Origin: Halobacteriales archaeon QS_4_70_19
Lineage (GTDB): Archaea > Halobacteriota > Halobacteria > Halobacteriales > Haloarculaceae
Reading direction: 5' to 3'
DNA length: 42,501 nt
Assembly: GCA_003020985.1 (NCBI GenBank)
Contig: PXRM01000025.1
Coordinates: forward strand, 93,190 to 135,690
The notes below the pieces were generated by a model, which worked only from the letters and a program-made list of their open reading frames with translations, ran no database searches and was not told where the DNA came from. Below, in pieces: positions 7,819 through 16,158 of the stretch; the first letter of the stretch is position 1, and each line of letters starts with the position of its first letter. The position numbers and the translations under genes were made by a program.

Positions 7819-10581
7819 GTGAACCTCCGGGGGCCGGTCGTCGAGGTGGGCGAGACGCGGACAGTGAGCGGCGGGACCGACCTCGCGGAGGTCGTCGTCC
7901 GACCGGAGCGCGGCGCGGCGGCGCCGACGCAGGTGACGCTCTGGCGCAAGTGGGCCGAAACCGCCGACTACCTCGAAGCGGGGATGGAGCTGCTCGTGAC
8001 CGACGTGGAGGCCGAGGAGTGGCAGGGCGAGACCCAGTACGCGACCACGCCCGCCTCGTGGGTCGTCGTCGAGCCCGACTTCCTCGTCGACGTGACGGGC
8101 ATCCGGAGGTGGGTGCAGTGTCCCCGGATGTACTACCTGAACAAGCTCCAGAGCGTCCCGCTGAAATACCCCGTCGTGAAGGGGACCATCGTCCACGAGG
8201 TGTTCGGGGACCTCCTCCGCGGCGGCGACCTCGACGAGGCCGTCGAGCACCGGGTCGCGGAGGCCGCGATGGACGTGGGACTCCTGGGCCTGGACCCCGA
8301 CGAGGTGGCCGAGGAGGTGCGTGCGAACGCGGCGGCCATCGAGGCGTGGCTCCAGCAGGGGACCCTGGCGGAACACGACGAATGGCGCTCCGAGCAGACC
8401 CTCGTCTCCGAGACGTTCGGCATCAAGGGGCGGGCCGACGCGGTCCGCCGGGGCGCGCCGGTCGAGTTGAAGACGGGCAGGAACACGAAGGGCGAACCCC
8501 GGTTCCAGGACAAGGTGCAGGCGGCCTGCTACGCGCTGATGCTCGGCGAGTATACCGACCTCGGGGACGAGCAGACGGCGGCCGACGGCGGCGACGCCGA
8601 GGACGGAAGCGGGCCGGTCGACCCACCCATCAGTGGCGGTGGCGACACGGCGGCGGCCATCCCGGACACGGGGACGCTCATCTACACGAAAAACGCCGCG
8701 CTCGACCGGACCGAGGAGTCCGGCGACCTCTCGCCGGCAAAGGACTTCTCCATCGGCCGGGGGTTCGCGGAGTACGTCCTCCGCGAGCGCAACCACCTCG
8801 CCGCGATGGAGCACGACTACGAGGTCCCGACGGGGTACGAGGCGAACGCGAAGTGCGAGTACTGCTTCGAGCAGGACTCGTGCATGGCGGTCGCCGGGCG
8901 GCTCGAACAGGAGTCGAAGGCCGGTGCCATCCCGGGCATCGCCGTCGCGGAGGCGGAACAGGCGTACTTCGACCGTTTCTACCGAGCCATCGAGGCCGAG
9001 CGCCGCGAGGTCCACCGCGAGTACCGAAAGCTCTGGGAGCAGACCGCCGAGGAACGGGCCGACGACGACCGCGCGCTCGTCGACTTGGAGCCGGCTGGTC
9101 GGGAGTGGGACGACGAGACGAGCCGGTGGACGCTGCGGGCCCGCCGGACGAGCGCGGCCGTCTCGAAGATCCGCGAGGGCGACCTCGTCCTCGCGAGCGA
9201 GGGCCACCCCACGCGGACCAGGGCGGAACTGGCACGCGTCGAGTCGCTCGGCGTCGACGGCGATGTCGTCCTCACCGCGGACGAACCCCTCGACGTGCGC
9301 CGGCTCGACGTCTACCCCTCGGAACTGACGGTCGGCCGGCAGCTGAACGCGCTCCACGACGCCATCCTCGCCGGCGACGATGAGCGCAAGGACGTGCTGT
9401 TCGGTCGGCGCGACCCCGAGTTCCGCGACGGCCACGAGACGTACATCGACAACAACGCCGCCCAGGACGAGGCCGTCAACCGCGCGCTGAACGCCGAGGA
9501 CTTCGCTCTCGTCCACGGCCCGCCGGGCACGGGCAAGACGTACACCCTGGCGACCATCGTCCGGGCGCTCGTCGAGCGGGGCGACCGGGTGCTGCTCTCG
9601 GCGTTCACCAACCGCGCCGTGGACAACGCGCTGGAGGCGCTGCGCGACCAGGGGTTCGACGACGTCCTCCGCGTGGGGTCGGAGTCCGGCGTCCGCGAGG
9701 ACGTGCACGAGCACCTCCTCGACCGGACGGGCGACCCGGAGCGCGTGGCCAGCGAGATACGGGCGGCTCCAGTCGTCGCCGCCACCACCGCCTCCTGCGG
9801 GTCGCGGGCGGTGAAGAGCCAGGACTTCGACGTGGCTGTCGTCGACGAGGCCGGTCAGCTCACCGAACCCGGCACGTTCCTCGCGACGAACCGCGCCGAC
9901 CGGTTCGTTCTCGTCGGCGACCACCAGCAGCTCCCGCCCGTGGTGCGCGCCGAGAACGACCTGGGGACGTCGCTGTTCGAGCGCCTCATCGACGCCCACC
10001 CCGAGGCGGGCGTCATGCTGGACCGCCAGTACCGGATGTCCCAGCGGGTCCAGTGGTTCTCCTCGGAGGAGTTCTACGACGGCGCCCTCCGGCCGGCGAC
10101 GCCCGAGGTGGCGGGGCGGCGGCTCTCGGACCTGGCCGGCGTGGACACCTCACGACTGCCCGCCCACCTGCGGGACGCCGTCGCGTTCGTCGACCCGGCG
10201 GGTCGGCAGGTCGGGAACACGAACCCGGCGGAGGCCGACGCCGTCGCCGAGACGGTGTGCGCGTCCCTCGACGCCGGGGTCGCCCCCGAGGACATCGGTG
10301 TCATCGCGCCGTTCCGCGCGCAGGTCGCCGAGATCGGCAAGCGACTCGACGGCACGGGCGTCACGGTCGACACGGTCGACCGGTTCCAGGGGTCGGCGAA
10401 GGAGGTCATCGTCGTCTCGTTCGTGGCGACCGACGACGTGGAGAGCCCCATCTTCGAGGACCACCGCCGGATGAACGTCGCGCTGACGCGGGCGAAGCGC
10501 GCGCTCGCGCTCGTCGGCGACGCGGGCGCGCTGGAGTCTGACGACTTCTACCGGCGACTGCTCCACTGGGCCCGCGGCTGA
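7819..10581 (+). CDS. dna2: Dna2-type Fe-S nuclease/superfamily 1 helicase
   Basis: A 920-residue fusion of a Cas4/RecB-like nuclease and a superfamily 1B helicase, expected to process flaps and DNA ends in replication and repair. Four cysteines (Cys101, Cys346, Cys349, Cys355) can hold a 4Fe-4S cluster. Nuclease residues are His126, Asp207 (GIKGRAD), and Glu216 and Lys218 (ELK). The helicase starts near residue 545. It has Walker A GPPGTGKT (567-574), AFTNRAVDNA (motif Ia), DEAGQ (676-680), GDHQQLPPV (700-708), RQYRM (736-740), TVDRFQGSAKEVIVVSF (motif V) and MNVALTRAKRAL (motif VI). I start at GTG 7819 (NLRGPVVEVGE), where family members begin as I recall them. The frame stays open upstream without a plausible start. 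An Asp/Gly-rich linker near 245-285 sits inside the nuclease. It converges with the N-acetyltransferase gene. Confidence 0.93.
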   Translation: MNLRGPVVEVGETRTVSGGTDLAEVVVRPERGAAAPTQVTLWRKWAETADYLEAGMELLVTDVEAEEWQGETQYATTPASWVVVEPDFLVDVTGIRRWVQCPRMYYLNKLQSVPLKYPVVKGTIVHEVFGDLLRGGDLDEAVEHRVAEAAMDVGLLGLDPDEVAEEVRANAAAIEAWLQQGTLAEHDEWRSEQTLVSETFGIKGRADAVRRGAPVELKTGRNTKGEPRFQDKVQAACYALMLGEYTDLGDEQTAADGGDAEDGSGPVDPPISGGGDTAAAIPDTGTLIYTKNAALDRTEESGDLSPAKDFSIGRGFAEYVLRERNHLAAMEHDYEVPTGYEANAKCEYCFEQDSCMAVAGRLEQESKAGAIPGIAVAEAEQAYFDRFYRAIEAERREVHREYRKLWEQTAEERADDDRALVDLEPAGREWDDETSRWTLRARRTSAAVSKIREGDLVLASEGHPTRTRAELARVESLGVDGDVVLTADEPLDVRRLDVYPSELTVGRQLNALHDAILAGDDERKDVLFGRRDPEFRDGHETYIDNNAAQDEAVNRALNAEDFALVHGPPGTGKTYTLATIVRALVERGDRVLLSAFTNRAVDNALEALRDQGFDDVLRVGSESGVREDVHEHLLDRTGDPERVASEIRAAPVVAATTASCGSRAVKSQDFDVAVVDEAGQLTEPGTFLATNRADRFVLVGDHQQLPPVVRAENDLGTSLFERLIDAHPEAGVMLDRQYRMSQRVQWFSSEEFYDGALRPATPEVAGRRLSDLAGVDTSRLPAHLRDAVAFVDPAGRQVGNTNPAEADAVAETVCASLDAGVAPEDIGVIAPFRAQVAEIGKRLDGTGVTVDTVDRFQGSAKEVIVVSFVATDDVESPIFEDHRRMNVALTRAKRALALVGDAGALESDDFYRRLLHWARG

Positions 10582-10603
10582 GAGGCCGCGTCGCGTCGGC
10601 GGG

Positions 10604-11410
10604 TCACCGCGGGTAGTCGATGTCGAACGCCTCGTGGAGGCGGTCGTACCACTCGTCTGCGCCGAGAACCGGGTGTTCCGTGGCCTCGCCGTCGACCCAC
10701 CTGACGAACCGTGTCGGGCCGAGTTTCACGTGGCCCCGCTCGGTCGCACGGGCGACGACCGGGGAGTCGGTGAACGGGGACTCGGGCGCGGTCGAGAGGT
10801 AGTCGTTGGTGGCGGCGAAGTACGAGAGGTCGCGGGGGGTCGTCTCGAACAGGTAGCGGTCGGTCCACGTCTCGACGTCCGGGCAGCGGTACTGGGTGAG
10901 TCCGTCCGCGTCCGGGCGCTCGGTCCCGACGACCCGCCACGAGACCCCCGCCTCGTCGGTGACGGCCGACCCGTCCAGCGGGAGCGGCTCGCGGAGCGTC
11001 GGCGTTCCGAGTCCTACGTCCGCGAGATGGCGTTCACCCCCGAACGTCACGAGGTTGGACAGGTGGTTGGCCGGGGGCCGAGCCTCGCCGTCCTCGCCGA
11101 GCATGACCGCAGCGACGTAGTCGTGTTCGACCCCCAGTTCGTCCAGCAGCCGGCCGAACAGCCCGTTCAGCTCGTAGCAGTAGCCGCCGCGGCGGCGTTC
11201 GACGATCTTCTCGTACAGGTCCGCCGGGTCGAGACGCACGCCCTCGCCGTCGCGGTCCCCGAACGGGTCGCCAGTGACCGCCAGCGTCTCGAACGGAATC
11301 GTCCGGACGTGGGCCGCCTGGAGGGCGGCGACGGCCTCGCGGCCGAGTCCGCCGGCAGCGTCGACCGCCGGGTCGACGCCGATTCGCTCGAGATACGCGG
11401 CGGTGTCCAT
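10604..11410 (-). CDS. Arylamine N-acetyltransferase family protein
   Basis: A 268-residue enzyme of the NAT family, which moves acetyl from acetyl-CoA to arylamines, hydrazines or related amines, or acts in secondary metabolism. The catalytic triad is visible as Cys78 in RRGGYCYELNGLF, His116 in NHLSNLV and Asp131 in DVGLG. The N-terminal YLERIGVD and the RTIPFETL motif at about 36-43 are also family marks. Length is normal. ATG 11410 is supported by a clear TATA box 24-30 bases upstream, giving a leaderless message. It is convergent with the helicase gene, 22 bases apart. The true substrate in an archaeon is not known. Confidence 0.9.
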   Translation of the reverse strand: MDTAAYLERIGVDPAVDAAGGLGREAVAALQAAHVRTIPFETLAVTGDPFGDRDGEGVRLDPADLYEKIVERRRGGYCYELNGLFGRLLDELGVEHDYVAAVMLGEDGEARPPANHLSNLVTFGGERHLADVGLGTPTLREPLPLDGSAVTDEAGVSWRVVGTERPDADGLTQYRCPDVETWTDRYLFETTPRDLSYFAATNDYLSTAPESPFTDSPVVARATERGHVKLGPTRFVRWVDGEATEHPVLGADEWYDRLHEAFDIDYPR

Positions 11411-11432
11411 ACCTTCATCCCGTCCCGCGACG

Positions 11433-11440
11433 AATATAAA
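11433..11440 (-). promoter_or_regulatory. TATA box of the N-acetyltransferase gene
   Basis: The minus strand reads TTTATATT, centred about 27 bases upstream of the ATG at 11410. This is one of the best TATA matches in the window and implies a leaderless transcript. Confidence 0.65.
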
Positions 11441-11611
11441 CGTATCTCGATCATCCGACGCTGTTCCCCGCTCGGGGGCAGTGTTCAGATGAGCCCCCGC
11501 GATAGCCGGGGAAATTAGTCACAGGGTGGGACTGAAAGGGACCGTGCGCTCGCCCCGTTCCGGACGATGCAAGCACTGGAGCGACACGCCCGGAACGGCG
11601 CCCGGAGGGCG

Positions 11612-11670
11612 CCCCACGCCCCGCGAAGCGCGCAGCGAGGCCCGGGCGGGCGAGCGCGCGGGGGCGTGGG
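11612..11670. repeat. GC-rich imperfect inverted repeat upstream of 11686 gene
   Basis: The left arm CCCACGCCCCGCG (11613-11625) pairs with CGCGGGGGCGTGGG (11657-11670) with one bulged base, around a loop of about 31 bases that contains GCGAAGCGCGC. It lies just before the start of the membrane protein gene at 11686, within the 275-base gap between divergent genes. It could fold in the leader RNA or be an intergenic repeat element. The remainder of this gap shows nothing else I can name. Confidence 0.5.
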
Positions 11671-11685
11671 ACGTGAACTGGACCC

Positions 11686-12225
11686 ATGTCACAAGGTGAC
11701 GGAGGACTCGAGGACGCCAACGTCGACACGACGCTCGCCAACGAGAGCCCGGAGCCGAACGTGGAGGTGCTGGCGGGCATCCTGGCCGACGGCCTGGTCG
11801 GCGCGCTGGGCGGCTTCGTCGGCACCTCGCTGATGACGGTCGTGCTGCTCGTCGGGGCGTCGCTGGGTGGCTTCGAGATGTCCTCCTTCGGGACGACCGC
11901 CGAACTCATCGGTCTCGACGCCATCCTGGGGCCGGAAATGGTGCTCGCGGCCGGCTACGTCATCTTCCTCGGCGGCGGGATGACGACGTGGCCGCTCCTG
12001 TTCGCCTCCATCGGTCGGTATCTCCCGGGCGAGAAGTTCGCGACCGCCGGAATCGCCTACGGGTTCGTCCTCTGGACGGGGTTCGTCCTGGCGTTCAACG
12101 TCGGCTACAGCGGCCTCGCGCTCGCGCTCTACGTCGTCATCACGCTCGTCGCCCACCTGGTCTACGGCTTCTCGATGGGCTCGGTGTTCGACTACCTGAG
12201 CGACCGGCCGCGGACGCTGGTCTGA
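11686..12225 (+). CDS. Four-helix haloarchaeal membrane protein (DUF6789-like)
   Basis: A 179-residue membrane protein. After a polar acidic N-terminus of about 25 residues come four helices: roughly 30-63, 84-110, 118-140 and 143-168. Conserved-looking features are GGGMTTWPLLFASIGRYLPG, VLWTGFVLAFN and the end FSMGSVFDYL. From memory this matches the DUF6789 family of haloarchaea, some members of which lie near terminal oxidase genes; no oxidase genes are seen here. ATG 11686 gives the only sensible start and is preceded by the GC-rich inverted repeat. Function unknown; a membrane-complex accessory role is only a guess. Confidence 0.8.
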   Translation: MSQGDGGLEDANVDTTLANESPEPNVEVLAGILADGLVGALGGFVGTSLMTVVLLVGASLGGFEMSSFGTTAELIGLDAILGPEMVLAAGYVIFLGGGMTTWPLLFASIGRYLPGEKFATAGIAYGFVLWTGFVLAFNVGYSGLALALYVVITLVAHLVYGFSMGSVFDYLSDRPRTLV

Positions 12226-12273
12226 CGGCCGCTCCGCCCGGCGACGGCGCCTCCCCCCGTCCCGGACCCGTGA

Positions 12274-12280
12274 TTTATAC
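12274..12280 (+). promoter_or_regulatory. TATA box of the small membrane protein gene
   Basis: TTTATAC centred 26 bases upstream of the ATG at 12303. It is a strong match at the leaderless distance and supports the reality of this small gene. Confidence 0.6.
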
Positions 12281-12302
12281 ACGTTCTCCACCGGTGTCCA
12301 CC

Positions 12303-12548
12303 ATGGCGTTCGACCTCGGCCTCACGCTCCCGTTCTGCGACACCCCGGAGCAGTCCGCCGTCGTCGCCACCGGTTCGGGACTGCTCGGCGGCGGGATCGG
12401 CCTCGCCGTCGGCCTCGACCCGACCAGCGTCGCCGCGCTGGCCGGTGGCCTCGCGCTCGCGGGCGAAGTGGCGGGCCACGCCGCCGCTGGCGACATCCAG
12501 CGGTGGCTCGACCGGGACGCGGGCACGGACCCCGACGTCCAGCAGTAG
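12303..12548 (+). CDS. Small membrane-associated protein, 81 residues
   Basis: The protein has a short polar start (MAFDLGLTLPFCDTPEQSAV), one long or two short Gly/Ala/Leu-rich hydrophobic segments (residues about 20-58) and a polar Asp-rich end (WLDRDAGTDPDVQQ). ATG 12303 is set by a TATA box 26 bases upstream; a longer in-frame reading exists upstream but runs through the preceding gene in another frame. I do not recognise a family. It ends 110 bases before the convergent TauE-like gene, with a hairpin between them. Confidence 0.7.
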   Translation: MAFDLGLTLPFCDTPEQSAVVATGSGLLGGGIGLAVGLDPTSVAALAGGLALAGEVAGHAAAGDIQRWLDRDAGTDPDVQQ

Positions 12549-12608
12549 TCGGCTGTAACGCTGGTATTCCCGTATAATTGATGTCTGTCTGGGAATCTGG
12601 ATCTCTGT

Positions 12609-12638
12609 ATATTTCTTCTCGGGATAGTAGAGAAATAT
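12609..12638. terminator. AT-rich hairpin between convergent genes
   Basis: Perfect 8-base arms ATATTTCT (12609-12616) and AGAAATAT (12631-12638) flank a 14-base loop. The setting is an unusually AT-rich gap between a plus-strand stop at 12548 and a minus-strand stop at 12658. The position suggests a bidirectional transcription end; archaeal terminators are often just T-rich, so the hairpin itself may be incidental. Confidence 0.4.
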
Positions 12639-12657
12639 CCAGAACAACAGGGTTCTC

Positions 12658-13176
12658 TTACAGCACGCCGAACAGAAACCCCAGGCCGGCGAGTCCGGAG
12701 AGCCCCGCGAACAGCGGGCCGGAGACGGCCTCCAGTCGGTCCGTCGGGACGTCGGCGAGGAGTCGCGGGGCGAGGCCGCCCCCGACGGCGGCCCCGGCCC
12801 CGAACGCGAGCGCGACGACGGGGTCGAGCCCTCCCAGCCCGGCGACGACCAGCAGGACGACCCCCAGCGCGCGCCGCAGGAGGGCCGTTGGCAGGCTCCC
12901 GACCGTCCGGGCACCGAGGTAGGTCCCGGCGACGGCGCCCAGCACTAGGAGTGCGCCGGTGCGGACGGCGACGTTCCCCTCCCGGTGGTGGCCGTAGGTG
13001 CCGAAGACGGTCGTCAGGACGACGGCCGCGAGGCTGGTCGGGACCGCGACCCGGTACGGCAGGTCGACGACCGTGACGAGCGCGAGGAAGTAGAAGACGC
13101 CGCCACCGCCACCGAGGAGCGTGACCGTACCGCCGATACATAGCCCCAGCAGCGGGAGCAGCCAGACGTCGGTCAC
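12658..13176 (-). CDS. TauE/SafE-like membrane protein, short form
   Basis: A 172-residue, strongly hydrophobic protein with about six helices. The N-terminal LLPLLGLCIGGTVTLLGGGGGVFYFLAL followed by PYRVAVPTSLAAVVLTTVFGTYGHHREGNV is the classic first-half pattern of TauE/SafE sulfite/sulfonate or anion exporters (Gly-rich turn, then a Thr-Ser helix). Family members are usually 240-270 residues with two such halves. This one has one clear half plus a short remainder, so it may be a natural short form that dimerises, or it may be truncated. ATG 13176 immediately precedes the first helix. It lies 39 bases downstream of the stop of the DUF6149-like gene, on the same strand, and could share its transcript. 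The substrate is unknown. Confidence 0.75.
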   Translation of the reverse strand: MTDVWLLPLLGLCIGGTVTLLGGGGGVFYFLALVTVVDLPYRVAVPTSLAAVVLTTVFGTYGHHREGNVAVRTGALLVLGAVAGTYLGARTVGSLPTALLRRALGVVLLVVAGLGGLDPVVALAFGAGAAVGGGLAPRLLADVPTDRLEAVSGPLFAGLSGLAGLGFLFGVL

Positions 13177-13215
13177 GGCACGGGCTCGCAGTGGGGGACT
13201 GGCGACGCGTCCCGG

Positions 13216-13809
13216 TCAGTCCGCACGTGCCTCGTCGTCGGCTCCGGGCGCCTCGCTCGGGTCGACGTCGTCGGGTTCGTCGGTACCGCTGCCCTTCAGC
13301 AGCCCCTCGGGCGTCTCGACGTAGACGTCGTCCGCGAAGCCCTCGATGGCGTTCTCGTACTCGGGCTCTTCCAGCTTCTCGGGCGTCGACGGCGCGTCCG
13401 CGACGCCGCCGGGCGGAGCGAAGTCACCGAGCGGGTCGTCGATGGTGATGCCGTGCGCCCGGAAGAACTCCTCGTAGCGGCGGTAGTGGGCCTCCAGTTC
13501 GTCGGCCGGAATCTCCATCATCTCCGTCCAGCCGTGGTTGAAGAAGTCGAAGTTCGCCTGGATGTGGGTGATCTCGCGGGCTTTGGCCTCCGGGTAGCTC
13601 GCCTCCAGCGCCGCAACGTACGTGTCCATGGTGGCGTCGAAGAAGTCGTCCAGGTGGGCGCGGCGCGAGTCGTGGTTCGACTCGTCGGTCTTCCCGAGGA
13701 AGATCTCCGTGTGCATGTCGACGAGCTTCTTCTCGACCCGCGGGCCGACGACGGCTGTCGTCAGCGCCTTCTTGGCGGCCCAGTGGCGGATGTTCTGGCG
13801 GATTTTCAT
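13216..13809 (-). CDS. Haloarchaeal conserved protein (DUF6149-like)
   Basis: A 197-residue soluble protein. The conserved part is residues 1-125: a basic N-terminus (MKIRQNIRHWAAKKALTTAV), then LVDMHTEIFL, AHLDDFFDATMDTYVAALE, ITHIQANFDFFNHGWTEMME and HYRRYEEFFRAHGITIDDPL. It is mostly helical with several His and Asp residues. The last 70 residues are acidic and Pro-rich. I recall this as the haloarchaeal DUF6149 family, with no known function. ATG 13809 is chosen over longer in-frame starts because it begins the conserved region and has a TATA-like element 28 bases upstream. Confidence 0.85.
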   Translation of the reverse strand: MKIRQNIRHWAAKKALTTAVVGPRVEKKLVDMHTEIFLGKTDESNHDSRRAHLDDFFDATMDTYVAALEASYPEAKAREITHIQANFDFFNHGWTEMMEIPADELEAHYRRYEEFFRAHGITIDDPLGDFAPPGGVADAPSTPEKLEEPEYENAIEGFADDVYVETPEGLLKGSGTDEPDDVDPSEAPGADDEARAD

Positions 13810-13833
13810 AGGTGAATCGTGGGCCCGGAGCCG

Positions 13834-13840
13834 CTTTAAC
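13834..13840 (-). promoter_or_regulatory. TATA-like box of the DUF6149-like gene
   Basis: The minus strand reads GTTAAAG, centred 28 bases upstream of the ATG at 13809, the distance expected for a leaderless start. Confidence 0.45.
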
Positions 13841-14015
13841 CTCCCGACGCCCGCGGGGACTGCCGGCTGTCGAGGGCCGAACAGCGACGGTCGGGAGCTG
13901 TTCGCGGGATGACCGGCGACGGCCCGTGGCCGGATCGGGTCCCGTCGGGCAGCCCGCGTCGGGTTCTTCGGGCGGTCTATCACGTATCATCATCCGGGAT
14001 TCGGCCGATGGCAAC

Positions 14016-14023
14016 CACTATCT
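14016..14023 (+). promoter_or_regulatory. TATA-like element of the FAD oxidoreductase gene
   Basis: CACTATCT is centred about 27 bases upstream of the ATG at 14047, in a locally AT-richer stretch. It is a weaker match, supported mainly by the distance. Confidence 0.35.
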
Positions 14024-14046
14024 GGCGGGGAATCTAAGCCCTTCTC

Positions 14047-15294
14047 ATGACAACGTCGCACGTCATCATCGGCGACGGCATCGCGGGGTCGTCCGCCGCC
14101 GAGACCATCCGGGAAGAGGACCCGGACGCGGACGTGACGGTACTCACCGACGAGGGGGAGACCCTCTACAACCGCATCCTGATCAAGGAGTTCGCGAAGG
14201 GGAAACTGCCGGAAGCGCCCATCTCCATCCACGAGGAGAGCTGGTACGCGGAGCGCGATATCGACCTCGAGCTGAACACGTACGTCACCGAGGTCGACAC
14301 CGAGGCGCACACGGTGCACACCCACGAGTCCGGGACCTACGAGTACGACAGGCTGCTCGTCGCGACCGGCGGGACGCCGACCCAGCTTCCGGTCGACAGC
14401 TCCGACGCCGACGGCATCCACCACTTCTGGACGTTCGAGGACGCCCGCGACATCGAGGAGCACGCCGAGGACGCCGAGACGGGCATCGTCGTCGGCGCCG
14501 GGCTGCTGGGAATCGACCTGGCCGCCATCTGTGGCGCCCAGGACATCGAGGCGAAGTACCTGATGCGTGGCGACTGCTGGTGGCGCTACGCGCTCTCCGA
14601 GGAGGGGGCCGAGATCATCCACGACGCGCTCCGCGAGCGCGACGTCGAGCCGGTGTTCCAGTCCGGCGTCGACCAGTTCGAGGTCGACGACGACGGCGTC
14701 GTCATCGGCGCGACGGATCCGAACGGCGACTTCTACGAGGGCGACTTCGTCGGCGTCGCCATCGGGCTGGACTTCAACACGGAGTTCCTGCGGGGCTCGG
14801 GCATCGAACTCGACGACGGCATCGTCGTCGACGAGTTCATGCGGACGAACGTCGACGACGTCTACGCGGCCGGGGACATCACGCAGTTCCACGACCTCAT
14901 CCTCGGCGAGCGTGCCCAGAACGGTGCCTGGGGGTCGGCGAAGGAGCAGGGGTCCATCGCCGGCCAGAACATGGTCGCCGACGAGCCCGCCGAGGAGTTC
15001 CGCTGGGTCTCCTCGTACTCCATCACCCACTTCGACTTCCCGTTCCTCTCCTTCGGCCACCCGACGCTGGGCGACGACTTCGTCGAACGCAAGTACTCCG
15101 ATTCGGAGTGGCGCCGGGTCGCGCTCAAGGACGGCCGCGTCATCGGCGGCGTCCTCATCGGCGACCTCGCCCCGCAGTCGACGCTCAAGCAGCTCGCCCG
15201 CGAGCAGCGCGACGTCTCCGGCCAGGAGGACGTCCTGCTCGCCGAGACGATCGACCTCGACGAGCTGGACACGCCCGCCGCCGAGGCCGAGTAG
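14047..15294 (+). CDS. NAD(P)/FAD-dependent oxidoreductase (nitrite/rubredoxin reductase-like)
   Basis: A 415-residue flavoprotein of the pyridine nucleotide-disulfide oxidoreductase class II type. The FAD Rossmann motif is IIGDGIAGSSAAE (7-19) with a glycine-to-aspartate variant in the loop. Next come LLVATGG at about 103-109, an NAD(P)-binding loop VVGAGLLGIDLA (148-159), and VYAAGDIT near residue 278, the second FAD-contact motif. No redox-active CxxC is present, so it is not a thioredoxin- or lipoamide-type enzyme. It resembles the NirB N-terminal, rubredoxin and ferredoxin reductases, which pass electrons to a separate carrier. The carrier is not encoded next to it. ATG 14047 starts directly at the Rossmann strand. 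It lies divergent from the DUF6149-like gene and upstream of the methyltransferase gene. Confidence 0.88.
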   Translation: MTTSHVIIGDGIAGSSAAETIREEDPDADVTVLTDEGETLYNRILIKEFAKGKLPEAPISIHEESWYAERDIDLELNTYVTEVDTEAHTVHTHESGTYEYDRLLVATGGTPTQLPVDSSDADGIHHFWTFEDARDIEEHAEDAETGIVVGAGLLGIDLAAICGAQDIEAKYLMRGDCWWRYALSEEGAEIIHDALRERDVEPVFQSGVDQFEVDDDGVVIGATDPNGDFYEGDFVGVAIGLDFNTEFLRGSGIELDDGIVVDEFMRTNVDDVYAAGDITQFHDLILGERAQNGAWGSAKEQGSIAGQNMVADEPAEEFRWVSSYSITHFDFPFLSFGHPTLGDDFVERKYSDSEWRRVALKDGRVIGGVLIGDLAPQSTLKQLAREQRDVSGQEDVLLAETIDLDELDTPAAEAE

Positions 15295-15370
15295 CGACCA
15301 CGGCTCCCACCCCCCCTGCCGTAGCCACACTGTCTCCCGCGGCGCCACCGACGACCGCGTTCCAGTACCG

Positions 15371-15378
15371 TTTTATCT
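15371..15378 (+). promoter_or_regulatory. TATA box of the methyltransferase gene
   Basis: TTTTATCT is centred 27-28 bases upstream of GTG 15402. It decides the start of that gene as a leaderless GTG. Confidence 0.6.
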
Positions 15379-15401
15379 ACCCGCTCGGGAGTCCCAGTGA
15401 C

Positions 15402-16109
15402 GTGAAGGGACGCGAGTGGTACCAGTCCGACGACGTGGCCGACGCCTACGAGGACAAGCGGTTCTCGAACGGCGGGCGACTGATCGACGACCGCGAGAAG
15501 GAGGCTGTCCTGGACGCGCTGGGGAACGTCGAGGGGAAGCGCGTGCTGGAGGTGGCCTGCGGGACCGGCCGGTTCACCTCGCTGCTGGCCGACCACGGGG
15601 CGGACATCATCGGACTCGACATCTCGCCGGCGATGCTGCGGCAGGGGCGCGAGAAGGCCCGCTCCGTCGACGTGGACGAGCACCTCGAGTTCATGCGTGC
15701 CGACGCCGCCCGCCTCCCGTTCCCCGACGACTACTTCGACGCCGTGCTGGCGATGCGCTTTTTCCACCTGGCGGACCGGCCCGCCTCCTTCCTCTCGGAG
15801 ATGGCCCGGGTCTCCCGGGACCAGGTGTTCTTCGACACGTTCAAGCGGTTCTCCTTCCGCTCGATCTACAACTTCGCGCTCCCGATGGGGTCGCGGCTCT
15901 ACTCGTCCGGCGAGGTCGAGCGGCTGCTCACGGGCGCCGGCCTCCAGCTCGAGGGGACAGACCACGACTTCGTGTTCCCGTACGGCTTCTACCGGCAGGT
16001 GCCCGGCGAGGTGGCACGGCCGTTCCGCGAGACCGACGCCGCACTGGTGCGGACGCCGATCGGTCGGCTGCTCGCCTCCGTCTCCTACTGGGACGCGCGC
16101 GTATCCTGA
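15402..16109 (+). CDS. Class I SAM-dependent methyltransferase
   Basis: A 235-residue cytoplasmic methyltransferase of the UbiE/Methyltransf_11 type. Motif I is VLEVACGTGRFTSLLADHG (48-66). It is followed by IIGLDISPAMLRQGREKA with the acidic Asp that binds the SAM ribose, then ADAARLPFPDDYFDAVLAMRFFHLAD (motifs II and III) and the DQVFFDTF strand. The C-terminal half carries a substrate cap with SSGEVERLL and FVFPYGFYRQVPG. The start is GTG 15402, chosen from the TATA box 27 bases upstream; the frame is open far upstream only because of the high GC. The substrate is not readable. It is followed by the convergent DUF5827-like gene. Confidence 0.88.
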   Translation: MKGREWYQSDDVADAYEDKRFSNGGRLIDDREKEAVLDALGNVEGKRVLEVACGTGRFTSLLADHGADIIGLDISPAMLRQGREKARSVDVDEHLEFMRADAARLPFPDDYFDAVLAMRFFHLADRPASFLSEMARVSRDQVFFDTFKRFSFRSIYNFALPMGSRLYSSGEVERLLTGAGLQLEGTDHDFVFPYGFYRQVPGEVARPFRETDAALVRTPIGRLLASVSYWDARVS

Positions 16110-16158
16110 GGCGGTCTGCCTGCGCCCCGGTCCCTCCGTCCTCTGTTCTCCGCCGTCG

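Noticed and set aside
7681..9999. 772-residue minus-strand open frame opposite the Dna2-type gene
   Set aside because: Shadow of the helicase codons; no motif and a composition typical of reverse reading.
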